Assembly (NCBI RefSeq): GCF_009905375.1
Contig: NC_133653.1
Location: 62,251,956 to 62,315,955, forward strand
Reading direction: 5' to 3'
DNA from: Apium graveolens
Taxonomy: Eukaryota > Streptophyta > Magnoliopsida > Apiales > Apiaceae
Length of the DNA: 64,000 nt
Part shown: positions 22,050-32,965 of the stretch, one piece after another
Layout of the letters: each line of letters begins with the position of its first letter
How positions within the stretch are numbered: the first letter of the stretch is position 1
The notes under the pieces: model-generated
The model's input: only the letters and a program-made list of their open reading frames with translations
The model's database searches: none
Told to the model about the DNA's origin: nothing
Translations under genes and position numbers: made by a program

Positions 22050-24083
22050 CTATTGAGAATATCCTTTTGCAACCAGCCTTGCCTTATTCCTTGTAATTAT
22101 GCCATCACTGTCAGTTTTGTTTCTGAATACCCACTTTGTACCAACAACAGATCTATTCTTTGGTCTTGGCACTAGGGTCCAGACTTTGTTTCTTTCAAAT
22201 TCATTTAACTCTTCCTGCATTGCTTGTACCCAATCAGCATCTTGAAGAGCTTCTTCCACTTTCTTTGGCTCAGTCTGAGAGAGAAAAGAATTGTAAAGAC
22301 ATTCGTTTGAAGTACCTGTTCTAGTTCTGACACCTGCATCAGGATTTCCAATTATCAAATCAGGTGTATGTGATTTTGTCCACTTCCTTGCAGATGGAAG
22401 GTTTTCTCTAGAACTGGATGCTCCCCCATGATCCATGCTGTCTTCATTTTCATTTTCTGATGCTCCCCCTGAAACTATGCTCTCTGAGTTGGATTCTTCA
22501 GAATTTAGATTTTCAGCACTGTCAGAACTTGGCTTATCAAAACTTGACGAATCAGAACTTGAAGATCCAGACATATGCTCTGAAGTTTCTTGAGATGTCG
22601 TAAGATCTTGAGTATGCTCCCCATGCACAGGTGCATCTTTCTTTGGCGTAGTCACCACAGTTTCAATAACATTAGAGTTTAATCCATCAGAATTTACAGT
22701 ATCAGGACTTAGACTGTCAGGATTTTCAGCATCAGAATTTGAGTCTTCATTTTCAAATCTCAGCTGATCATGGTCAATAAAATCTTCAAGACCAGTAATC
22801 TTCTTGTCATCAAAGGAGACATTGATAGATTCCATGACCACTTTTGTTCTCAAATTATAGACTCTGAAGGCTTTTGTGGAAAGTGGATATCCAACAAAGA
22901 TTCCTTCATCAGCTTTTAGATCAAACTTTGATAGCTGTTCAGGATGAGTCTTGAGAACAAAACACTTGCATCCAAATACATGAAAGTACTTCAGATTTGG
23001 CTTCTTTTTCTTCACCATTTCATATGGTGTTTTTCCTTGCTTGTTAATGAGTGTTGCATTTTGAGTAAAACAAGCAGTCTGCACAGCTTCAACCCAGAAA
23101 TAGGTTGGAAGCTTTGCTTCTTCAAGCATTGTACGTGCAGCTTCAATGAGAGTTCTATTCTTCCTTTCAACAACTCCATTTTGCTGTGAAGTTCCAGGAG
23201 CAGAAAATTCCTGCTTTATTCCATGGTTTTTGCAGAACTCTTCCATTATCAAATTCTTGAACTCAGTGCCATTATCACTCCTTAAGGTTTTCATAGAATT
23301 TTTGACCAATTTATCCAGATGTTTGACATGATCAATCAAGATAGATGCAGTTTCACTTTTTATGTGCAAGAAATACACCCATGTGTATCTAGTGAACTCA
23401 TCCACTATGACCAATGCATATTTCTTCTTTGCAATAGACATGACATTTACTGGACCAAATAGATCAACATGTAGTAGATAATAAGGCTCAAGAATTGATG
23501 ATTCAGTCTTGCTCTTGAATGAAGATTTTCTTTGTTTGGCCTTCTGACAAGAATCACAAAGGCCATCAGGAGCAAATACTGACTTTGGCAGTCCTCTCAC
23601 AAGATCTTTCTTGACCAGTTCATTTATATTGTTGAAATTTAAATGAGAGAGTTTCTTGTGCCAATTCCAGCTTTCTTCAATTGATGCTCTACTCATCAGA
23701 CAGATTGCAGAACCATCAGTACTTGTTGAAAGCTTATCTTCATAAATGTTACCACGCCTGTATCTTTTCAGAACAACTTTGCCTTTAGATTTACTCACAA
23801 CTTCACAGTGTTCTTCAAAGAAATCAACATGATAACCTCTGTCACAGATTTGACTTATACTCAGCAGATTGTGTTTAAGTCCTGAGACCAGAGCTACTTC
23901 TTTAATGATGACATTCCCAAGATTGATATTGCCATATCCCAATGTTTTTCCAATGTTGCCATCTCCATAAGAAACACTTGGGCCAGCTTTCTCCACAAAG
24001 TCTGATAGCAGGGCCTTATTTCCAGTCATATGTCCTGAACATCCACTGTCCAGAACTAGAATATTTTTCCTGTTGCCCTGCAA
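22050..24083 (-). pseudogene. S3 pol N-terminal part: protease, integrase, start of RT
   Basis: This is a 677-codon open stretch. The retropepsin motif LDSGCSGHM is at residues 11-19. The integrase zinc site is H142, H147, C176, C179. The catalytic triad is visible as D206 (HVDLFGP), D270 (RSDNGTE) and E306 (VVERKNR). A Ser/Asp-rich linker follows at about 440-560, then the RT start ([29 protein letters not shown]). It lies in the same frame as gag, separated by TAG and TGA. Copia order (IN before RT) is clear. A premature TAG ends it within RT. Confidence 0.93.
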
Positions 24084-24098
24084 TCACAAAGACCACTA
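24084..24098 (-). promoter_or_regulatory. S3 gag-pol junction with two in-frame stops
   Basis: Gag ends TAG (24096-24098). Three codons later the same frame has TGA (24084-24086), then TTG CAG GGC leads into the protease. S1 has the identical arrangement (4642-4656). The text TTTGTGATTGCAG just before pol looks like a plant 3' splice site. Readthrough, splicing and simple shared decay are all possible. Confidence 0.5.
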
Positions 24099-26432
24099 AT
24101 TATTAGTTTTAAGGACCCAGACTTGCTTGGATCCTTTGGCCTTATTAAGTTTGTTAACATTTGCAGCGGATTTAGCATCAGAGTTTATGTTAACATTTTT
24201 CTTATCAGAACTTACACTATCAGACTTTGAATCAGAATTTACACTAGAAGGAACAATGGAAACTTTCTTCAAAGAAGGTTTTAATTGATAATAATCATAG
24301 TACAAACTATGATATTCCTTACAAGTATAAATGGAATGCCATAAACTACCACAATGAAAACAAAGATTTTGTGGTTTATATCTAACAGACTGACTCTTAA
24401 CTCCTGATTTTGAAGGTAAGGAGTTAATGTTCTTATTCTTCCTGCAAAAAGAAGCCAGATGGTTAGAACTTCCACAGTTATGACATGTTTTCCTAGGATC
24501 ATCAGGAACAGGTTTATAATCATTGCTTTTATTCACACCTTCCTTTCCATTCCTATTTTTCCTAGGTGATTTTACCTTGTTTGCATTCTTAACATCTTTC
24601 AGCTTATGCTTAAGCCGCTTCTTAGTCATTAAGCCTATGTTTACTTCAGCTGTCTTTTCCTGTTTTAGTTTGTCAAAAGTTAATCCCTCTCTAACTTCTG
24701 ATTTATCATTATCAGACTTTTCAGTTACAAACTTAACAGGTTTTAACTTTGGCTTTTGCTTAACAACAGGCTTAATTTCTACAGTTCCTTTATCATTCTT
24801 ATCCTCTCCATAACCTAAGCCCTCTTTCCAATTTTCACTACTTAGCAAATTTTGAGTTGTTCTGCCAGAGTTAGTCCAAGTCCTGATTATCTCTCTTTCC
24901 TTTTCTAACTCAGTTTTTAGAGATTCATTCATTTTTAGCACTTCATCCCTAACATAAAGAGCATCATCTCTATCCTTCTGAGTTTGATGGAACATAACTA
25001 ACTCTTTTTCTAAGAAATCATTTCTTTTCTTAAAAGCAAGATTTTCAGAAGTTAATCTTTCACATGTTAAAGTTTGATCTCTATAACTAACAAACATGGT
25101 TTTAAGATATCTTCTCAACTCATTAATATCATCAGTATGAAAAGCATAAGTAGTCTGAGGTACCTTAGTTTCAGCAGCTTCAGAACTGCTCTCAGCACTT
25201 TCTTTATCAGCATTTGCCATCAATGCATAGTTCTCCTCACTTTCAGAGTCTGAGGTGTCTGTCCAGCTTTTCTGCTTTGTGACAAGAGCCTTGCCTTTGT
25301 CACCCTTTACCATCTTGCAATCAGGAGATATGTGGCCTTTCTCACCACAGTTATAGCATTTGACATTGGTATAATCTCCTCTATCAGACTTTCCTCCTCT
25401 GCCTTCAGATCTTCTGAAATTCTTCTTATCAGAACTTATGCCTTTCCTGGAAAACTTCTTTCCCTTCCTGAACTTCCTGTATGCAATCTTTGTGATCCCT
25501 TTCACCATAAGAGCACACAGTTTCATCATCTCCTCATCAACATCAGTCTTAGGCAAGCTTTCAGAATCTGAGTCATCATCACTTTCAGAACTTGATGACT
25601 CAGTATCAGACTTTGTGAAAAGAGCTTTACCCTTGTCTTTCCTTGAGGTAGCTGCCTTGGGGGATTCTTCTTCAGCCTTAAGAGCAACTGTTCTTGACTT
25701 TCCTCCTTTTCTCTTGCTTCTTTGTTCCATCTCAAGTTCATGAGTCTTGAGCATTCCATAAATTTCATCAAGAGTTGTTTCATCAAGATTGTAATTATCT
25801 CTTATTGTTGTTGCCTTCAAATCCCAACATTCAGGAAGAGCTAACAGGAATTTAAGGTTTGAATCTTCAAGATCATACTCCTTATTAACCAGTGACAGAT
25901 CATTCAAGAGTTTGACAAATCTATCATATAAATCAGTCAATGATTCATTAGCCTTTGAATCAAAGTGTTCATACTCTTGAGTGAGTATTGTCTTCCTGTT
26001 CTTTTTAATCGTATCAGTTCCCTGACACCTTGTTTCCAGAGCATCCCATATCTCTTTAGCAGTCTTGCAGTTAATTACCCTGTTTGACATTACATTATCA
26101 ATGGCACTATGCAGTAAGTGTCGTACCTTAGCATCCTTAGCAATTGATGCGATATCTTCAGCAGTATAATCACTCTTTTCCTTTGGTACGGTTTTTTCTG
26201 CTTCACCTGCAACTGCAACAACGAGCTTGGTTGGTTTGTGAGGCCCTTCCTTGATTCTGTCAAGATATTCTGGATCTGTAGCTTCCAGAAACATGGTCAT
26301 CCTCACCTTCCATATGGCATATTCAGATGGTCTCAGTATGGGAACTCTGATGGTTTCATACCGACTTTGAATTTGTGTCTTTGGAGGTTCTTCAGTTTTG
26401 GTAGGCTTAGTTGAAGTTTCTGTGTCAGACAT
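24096..26432 (-). CDS. S3 gag polyprotein (778 aa), intact
   Basis: This is a complete Sirevirus-type gag ORF from ATG 26432. Residues 30-240 are the UBN2-type capsid core (WKVRMTMFLEA, AKEIWDALE, LPECWDLKATTIRDNY). Residues 359-372 are a CCHC knuckle (CYNCGEKGHISPDC). Residues 425-515 are a charged coiled coil, followed by the GLGYG element near 540. Knuckles two and three lie at 650-663 and 691-704. The tail is Ser/Asp-rich with repeated NSD and SSD, ending WVLKTNN. The length fits Sireviruses, whose gag is longer than in other copia groups. It would build particles and package RNA in the cytoplasm. It is the only intact large gene of S3. Confidence 0.9.
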   Translation of the reverse strand: MSDTETSTKPTKTEEPPKTQIQSRYETIRVPILRPSEYAIWKVRMTMFLEATDPEYLDRIKEGPHKPTKLVVAVAGEAEKTVPKEKSDYTAEDIASIAKDAKVRHLLHSAIDNVMSNRVINCKTAKEIWDALETRCQGTDTIKKNRKTILTQEYEHFDSKANESLTDLYDRFVKLLNDLSLVNKEYDLEDSNLKFLLALPECWDLKATTIRDNYNLDETTLDEIYGMLKTHELEMEQRSKRKGGKSRTVALKAEEESPKAATSRKDKGKALFTKSDTESSSSESDDDSDSESLPKTDVDEEMMKLCALMVKGITKIAYRKFRKGKKFSRKGISSDKKNFRRSEGRGGKSDRGDYTNVKCYNCGEKGHISPDCKMVKGDKGKALVTKQKSWTDTSDSESEENYALMANADKESAESSSEAAETKVPQTTYAFHTDDINELRRYLKTMFVSYRDQTLTCERLTSENLAFKKRNDFLEKELVMFHQTQKDRDDALYVRDEVLKMNESLKTELEKEREIIRTWTNSGRTTQNLLSSENWKEGLGYGEDKNDKGTVEIKPVVKQKPKLKPVKFVTEKSDNDKSEVREGLTFDKLKQEKTAEVNIGLMTKKRLKHKLKDVKNANKVKSPRKNRNGKEGVNKSNDYKPVPDDPRKTCHNCGSSNHLASFCRKNKNINSLPSKSGVKSQSVRYKPQNLCFHCGSLWHSIYTCKEYHSLYYDYYQLKPSLKKVSIVPSSVNSDSKSDSVSSDKKNVNINSDAKSAANVNKLNKAKGSKQVWVLKTNN

Positions 26433-26473
26433 GATTGTGTTTGGATCTTTAACTGTATGTGTGTTAACAGATA

Positions 26474-26486
26474 GGCTCTGATACCA
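26474..26486 (-). promoter_or_regulatory. S3 primer-binding site (tRNA-iMet)
   Basis: The minus strand reads TGGTATCAGAGCC, an exact match to the plant iMet complement, two bases inside the 5' LTR border. Confidence 0.95.
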
Positions 26487-26488
26487 CT

Positions 26489-27099
26489 TGTTAGGTCACA
26501 CACACTGTAGAGGGGGTGAATACAATGTATAATACAATCAAATCGAACTTTAATATCTTAAGTAACAGAAAACAAACTTTATTGAAACAATAAACTCTGT
26601 TATAGTATGGAACTATTACCTCTCAGTGTTGAACAAATATCACGAGAGCTGCTAGGGTTACAATGAATAATCTTCTCGAATATGATAATACTTGTAGTGT
26701 AAACCCTATGTCTATGTTTATATACTACACAGTTACAAGATAATCGCTAATTGATATGGAATATAATTCTGCTTCCTAAAATATATCAATCAGATATCTT
26801 TTCTTCCAAGTATTCCATTCTTCACGGAACTCCTTCTTCATGCATATCTCTTCTTATGTTTATCTCGATCTTCTTTCCTTTAATCAGCTACTTTCCTTAT
26901 CTAATTGTCCTTCAGCACTTAAGTTCTGATATCCAACTTCTGATGATTATCTCCTGATAATATAAGTACTGATATCCTTAAGTCCTGACTTCCAGTATAA
27001 GTACTGATTCCCAGTTAAGTACTGATTTGTCCTGTTAAGTAAGATCTGAAAACTAAACATAAATCATATTAGCCATGACATTATCAAATATATCTAACA
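26489..27099 (-). repeat. S3 5' LTR (611 bp)
   Basis: It has the same ends and length as the copy at 13788-14398, with about nine differences by eye. The promoter TATA (minus GTATATAAAC) lies at about 26715-26724. The upstream part is a cluster of TAAGTTCTGATA-like motifs. Confidence 0.95.
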
Positions 27100-27104
27100 T
27101 ATGT
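27100..27104. repeat. S3 target-site duplication, right (TATGT)
   Basis: Identical to 13783-13787. Confidence 0.9.
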
Positions 27105-29750
27105 ATTCTTGGTAATTCATACTCATGGCATATAATCAAAGAAATAGCCTCACAATCAAATGTGATTGACAAAAGCTATTCCGTCAATAATCTTTGGAGA
27201 TGACAACAAAGGTTTTCATTACGGGACAAGTTATGCAGAAAATGGATGTCATCATGGACTCAACAATTGCTATCATTGATAACAACTAATTATTGGAGTC
27301 ATTGATAACAGTTGAAGCATCTTTCTTGCTGGAGAATCAAGGCACAAATTCTCTTGTCAGAAAGTTCTGTATCAAAGGACAAAATGTCAATTTAAAGAAG
27401 GATTAGTATCTCATCTGAAGCAGGAAGGTTGAGAAGCTTGCTCTTCTTAGAGTAAGGAAAGAAAATGCTCATGGCTAGAATGGAAACTCTAAAAAGGTGA
27501 AGGTAATGGTTTCTATTGTAAAGCTTCATTTGACAAAAGTTTAGCTATGGCATTAGAAGCTCTCACCCTTGAACATCAACTCAAGGAACTCTTTTGTGAA
27601 AAGTGGTTAGTGAGAGGACTGCCTCATCTGGAATTCAGAAGATGATAAATGTAAGGCATGTCAGAAAGAGGAGTCAAAGACAACATCACATCAAAGCAAA
27701 GATATACCTTAGTGATGGTGGTTGACTACTCTTATTAAACAAAGTTGTTGTTCGTGCGTTATCAAGACAAGACATCACAGATGGTGATTGATCATATCAA
27801 AAGATCAAGCTGGAAGCAACTGTAAAAGAAATGATCTTGTGGTCAGATAATGGGACTAAATACAAGAAGCAGTTCTGATTGATATCTGTAAGATTAAGAA
27901 CATTTTAAGATGAATTCAGCACTGGGAACTCCGTGTCATAATGGAGTGGTACAAAGGAAGAAACAGAACTTGATTAAAGCAATAAGGACAATATCAAGCT
28001 AATCAAGACTTTCTAAATACCAATGGGCTGAAGCAGTCAATACAGTTTTCTATAAATAAGATCAAGCCTTGATCAGGATGTATACAAGAAGACCACTAAT
28101 GAGTTAATGGCCAATAAAAGCAAACATTGGATAACTTGAAAGTGTTTGAGTGAATGTTCTACAGAAGCAAACAATGAAATGTTTTCAGTTGTTTGAAGAT
28201 CTTAGCATTTACAGCTAAGACTAGTTAGGATATTTTCCATGGCTACTCAATGGAGTATTAAACCTACATTACATTTGTGGTTGATCAACAGAAGGTGATT
28301 TAAAGTCTAAATGTATAGTTCAACAACTCCATGCTCTATGTTGTTAAAGGAGAAATAATGGTATTGATGATTCATATCCAAGCAATGGAATGGTATTGTA
28401 TAATACAACTCATTATTTCAATGAAGCCAGTCAGCAAGGGTAAGGATTTTCAGAAAATCCCAGCAACAGCTTAGGGGGAGCAATAGAAGGATCAACTAGT
28501 CAGACACAACACCACATTGAAAATCAGAGGACACTAAAGAATATATCTTCTGAAATAAAGGGTTTGACGTCAATATTATTCCCAGAATCTAGTTCTTAAG
28601 TGATTCAAATGGTGGAGTAATGATTAGCAGGGCTACTGAGTGTGTATAATTATTTCTCTAGTTTTATATCTGAAAAAGAAACTGAGAAAGTTACAGAAGC
28701 TCTGATAGATCCAGATTGATTGGGTGATTGGAAAACAAGATGAACTCAATCAGTCAGCAAGCAGATTGTAGGGAAGATGGTATCCAAACCAAATGACAAT
28801 ATTGTAATTGGTGCAAGGATAACCAAAAGTCAAACTGGATGGCAATGACATTGTTACGAGGGACAAGGCCAAACTGGATGCTAGGTTATTATCTGGAAGC
28901 AGTATCTGACAGAAAGCACCAGTGGTGAGACTTGAGGATATTACGACATATCAGGCACCTGATGCACATTCTACCTGGAATTGGACTCTGTTAAATGTGT
29001 ACAAGTGCACTTCTGATTGGTGAGTCAAAAGAGGAAGTAAATGCACCAAAGTTCATGGACTTTACAGTTACAGATCTATTGGACCATGTATATCTCTTCT
29101 TCACAATCTCACTTCAAGTTGGTATGAACGAGTATATTACTCAAGAAATCGTCAAGAACATGGTATGACACTCTAACTGAAGTTATAATTAAATATGAAC
29201 TGGTAGAGTCGTCATATTAATAACTCTCTTTATCACTAGGCACAAACATAGTGTTATATATGTGCAGTGATATAATGTTCTCAAGATGCCAAAGTGCAAG
29301 GTTCCAAGTGGATCCCAGAGAATCCAATCTTATAGCAATTAACAAGATTATTAGATATCTTAAGGGACTACCAACTCTTGGAGTAAAGTACCCTAAAGAT
29401 ATTGTGCTTAACATGTTTGGCTATATAGATATAGATTACGCAGGTTGTAAGAAAGACAGGAGAAGTATCTCTGAAGCTGTCAACCTAAGTGACAGGAGAA
29501 GCATCTCAGGAAACTGTCAACTTCGTGAAAGAAGATTGATTTCTTGTTATGATAAGAAACAACCTCAAATCCAACAACTCTGTGAACACTCTATGACAAG
29601 GCACCTTCACACCAGGTATCATTTCTTTCGAGAGCATGTCTTTTAGTCAAAAAATCACTTGCAGAAACATTTACTAAATCACTTGATAAAGTTAATTTCA
29701 AGATTGGTTTGTAAATGTGGGATATCATTCATTGCATCTTAGTTGGAAAT
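27105..29750 (+). pseudogene. Element A pol remnant (Sirevirus-like), heavily decayed
   Basis: The plus-strand copia pol is recognisable only in pieces. A protease-region phrase FGDDNKG lies near 27200. A pre-integrase phrase LVRGLP lies near 27606. The integrase start VMVVDYS lies near 27715, and a VQRKKQNLI/KYQWAEAVNT segment spans about 27945-28045. The RT-RNase H end (29251-29646, 131 open codons) has DPRESNLIA, IIRYLKG, YIDIDYAG, DRRSISGNCQL and SMTRHLHTRYHF, followed by LAETFTKSLDKVNF in another frame. A ~50-bp internal repeat duplicates DRRSIS. Stops occur in every domain. This is the right half of the element whose gag lies at 12600-13782. Confidence 0.7.
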
Positions 29751-30708
29751 CTCATCTGTAAGGAATTCTTAATATAAATTCACAAGTATTAAATCTTCAA
29801 TATTTAAAGGACTTGTGAATTTATCAGTAATCCAGTACCTCGTACTTAGTGCTACTATCTTGATTATCATGATTACAAAGTCATATACATTTGTGGTAGT
29901 TAAGTATTATAGCATTAAATTTGAATTTAATTTTAATTGATTTAAATTATGACTATAGAAAATTTCATTCCATATAAGTCTCATAATTTAAATTATATTA
30001 AAATAATATACAACATAGTTATTTGTATCATGTATGAATAATTGTGGTACTTTTAGTATTAGTAATATTATTTAGAATTTCTGTTCTAAGTAATCAATAC
30101 TTATTTCTAAAATCACTAATATTGAAAGTTGAAGTATTTTCTAAAGTATGTGTATAAAACTCTCAGTATTTTATATGCTTAGAAAGTATTTCTATAATTA
30201 CTAATTATCCAGAGAGTGATTGCCATGTATATAAGTCATATATCCAATTGGTGATTATTCAAGGATAATTATAAATATTTAAGTGCTAGTATCTAACTCA
30301 TAGATATTAATTATTTATTTATTTAATATTTATTTTGGGTAGTTTGGATTATGGAAATTGAAGCAATTCAATGATTTTTTCTACTCCATAATTTAAACTA
30401 ACTTAAAATAAATAAGCAGCATGATTGATTATAACTAAATTTGTCAACAATTGATATCTAGTCTATTGATTGTAACTTATGTGTTATAAGTTAATTATGA
30501 GATTTTGGTTTTAGTGAACTTAACAATGTTTACATCTCAAGAATTCACTAAAATCAGAATCATGATTGTAGTATGATTAGTTGAGTGCTAATTCTTGACT
30601 TATGTCAGTCAATGATACTTAATTACGAGTTTATGTGAACTAATTGTGAAGTACCATTATTTGTGACATTACTTAGAACTCCTCTAAGTAATCAATGCTT
30701 ATCTTCAG
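29751..30708. other. Element A 3' region, left part, diverged repeats
   Basis: AT-rich and non-coding. The phrase TTAGAA...CTAAGTAATCAATRCTTAT occurs at about 30073 and 30670, and in altered form at about 35730 beyond the solo LTR. Similar order of words between them suggests diverged tandem units of about 600-670 bp. Confidence 0.4.
30704..30708. repeat. Solo Tekay LTR TSD, left (TTCAG)
   Basis: TTCAG is repeated exactly at 35093-35097. Confidence 0.85.
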
Positions 30709-30957
30709 TGTAACACCCCCAAATCCGGGGTCGGGGATCCGGATTGTCACGAGTTCCATTTCCCTTAATAACACCCAATCTTAATAAACAACCAACTACT
30801 ACGTACTGTGACCCCACAATAAATACACACACCACAAGTTATAGTCTCAGAGATGAACATCCAAAAATAACACAAGTCATTTTATTCCACAATTATAAGC
30901 CACTACACCTCAAAAGGGTTTCTGAATAAATTTACATTTCTTTGCCATTATTACAAT

Positions 30958-31104
30958 TCATAAATATACATAAGTCTGGTACATCAAAAGTTGAAAGCCT
31001 AGCCTATTGGTAGTTCCTACCTCAGCTACAGCGACATCAACGCCTATAGGAAACTGCGGAACGTTTCCTATCCGCTCGCGAATTGGGAGCTTGGTCTTGT
31101 TCAT
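30958..31104 (-). CDS. LTR-encoded 48-aa ORF (solo Tekay LTR)
   Basis: The start is ATG at 31104. It begins MNKTKLPIRERIGN and has exactly the same length as the ORF in the full-length element (48332-48478), with about a dozen amino-acid changes and no indels. It lies about 250 bases from the LTR 3' end, where a 5' leader would be transcribed. The function is unknown. Its N-terminus shows weak histone H3-tail resemblance, stronger in the copy at 43779-43901. Confidence 0.4.
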   Translation of the reverse strand: MNKTKLPIRERIGNVPQFPIGVDVAVAEVGTTNRLGFQLLMYQTYVYL

Positions 31105-32624
31105 CTTGTCTATCTGATGTTGTGTGATGAAAGAAGAAAGCAAGGGTGAGCAACAAGCCCACCGAAATAATATGTATAATAATTAACAATATATGAGCAT
31201 TCTCATAGTACTCATGAAAGTCTTGGTCAAGAAGAAATGAACCAAGTTGATATCTTAACGCGACCAAGTCGCAAAATATTCAGTATATATATATACATAT
31301 ATACTTTTCACAATCTTTGAAATCCTCTAACATGTATAATATACACAGAGTTCCAGTTTATAACTGTATAAAAATATCGTTGCAAGGTGACCTCATATAT
31401 CTAACCTTGTCTCAACGTTTTTCTGAAAATCTTTGTCATGCATAAGATAATCATTAAATAGATATAAGTTGAAAAGATGAAGTTACAAGATACTCCAATA
31501 TACTTATATCTTTTCCGAATACTACTTGAACTACCACCATTCAAGTTATAATTAGCTCATCCCATAGATGAAGCTACACGACAAAACTTGTATAGATTCA
31601 ATCTTTAGAATATCATCAAAATGAAATGAAGTTACGAGATACTTCATTTGATGAAAACATCAATTTAAAAACTCGACCCTGCCAACACTCAACAATCGCC
31701 CAGCCGTAGCCTTTCTATCGAAGGGCTCTGGGTAGTGTTGCAGAAATATCCAATTGGATGATGAACTCATTACGGGAGTTTGCCGCGCCAGGAAGACCAC
31801 TTACGATGATCAGTCGCAGTAGTGCAACCCCACCATTTTCCACATGGAGAGGAGAACCTGTCGGATTTACTTGTCAACCGAACACTGGACTCCTAAGGAA
31901 TGGACCGTCTTAGCGGAACTTCCAGGCCATTTGGGCCAATATAATAAGGCTGGGCCGGCGCCACTCGACCACTTACGCCACTCCTAGTTCAGATGAAATC
32001 CATGACTCTGAAACGTAAAGCTCGTCCCCCCTTTCCCAAGTAGAAACTTGTTGATACGGCTCCACCAAGAAGTCGTATCTAGTTGGAAAGAAAAACTCAC
32101 CGATATTTCCCAGGCGATGCCTGTTAATGGATTAACTTGTTTCAAGAATTTTACTTCCCGAGTGTTGGGTAAGTAATCAAAAACTCTTTTATCAAAATAG
32201 CAACCTTGTTGCGAATATAAAACACACCACAGAGCCGGATCCCTCAGGTTTTGAGCGAGTATTTAAATCCCCTTCGAAAGGAGGATCTTAAATATAAAAA
32301 TGAGTTTTGGGATCCGCCCTAACTTTTAAAATCATTTTGAAGACTCGAAAACATTTTAAAGAATGTTTAGAGTAACGCTGATTTAATAAAATAAATCAGT
32401 CCCGATATGTTAGAAAGTATCTGAATATTATTATTTAAATAATATTCCCATAATGATGATCCTTATAAAAATAATCGAGGTAGGAGTTTTAAAACTCATA
32501 CTTGAAATGAATACAATAACCAAAGATATATTATACGAAAGTATGATCTTTATTTGAATAATCGAAAATAAGTTTGATTATCGAAACATTATTCTTTAAT
32601 AAAATAAAGAATATTATTTGGTAA

Positions 32625-32965
32625 ATAAGCGGAGTCATAAGTCCTCGAATGAATATTCAAAATAATATTCATTAAATAGAATAAACAGAGTCATAAGGCC
32701 TCGAATGAATATTCAAAGTAATATTCATTAAATAAAATAAACCGAGTCATAAGTCCTCGAATGAATATTCCAAGTAATATTCATTAAATAAAATAAACCG
32801 AGTCATAAGTCCTCGAATGAATATTCCAAATAATATTCATTAAATAGAATAAACAGAGTCATAAGGCCTCGAATGAATATTCAAAGTAATATTCATTAAA
32901 TAAAATAAACCGAGTCATAAGTCTTCGAATGAATATTCAAAGTAATATTCATTAATAAAAATAAA
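32625..32965. repeat. 56-bp tandem array inside Tekay LTR
   Basis: About six units start CGAATGAATATTC at 32646, 32702, 32758, 32814, 32870 and 32926. Each contains GAATATTC-type palindromes and GAGTCATAAG. The full-length Tekay LTRs carry a shorter, more degenerate version (46740-46965, 56460-56690). Confidence 0.85.

Larger units (their letters stand above)
13788..27099 (-). mobile_element. Complete Sirevirus-like Ty1/copia element S3 (13.3 kb)
   Basis: This is a full-length minus-strand element with two 611-bp LTRs, iMet PBS, PPT and the 5-bp TSD TATGT. Internal order: gag, AP-IN-RT-RH, gene-poor region, small ORF, long accessory ORF. Gag with three CCHC knuckles, the iMet PBS and coding sequence after pol place it with the Sireviruses, whose post-pol ORF is usually called env-like. 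It is unusually long, and the added length lies entirely 3' of pol. By eye the two LTRs differ at about nine positions (about 98.5% identical), so the insertion is fairly young. It interrupts the older plus-strand element A between gag and protease. Confidence 0.93.

Noticed and set aside
29251..29646. Independent intact gene of 131 codons
   Set aside because: It is the decayed RT/RNase H end of element A, open by chance and by a small internal duplication.
32625..32965. CRISPR array, because of regular 56-bp units
   Set aside because: Units are contiguous without unique spacers and lie in a plant LTR; it is a tandem repeat.
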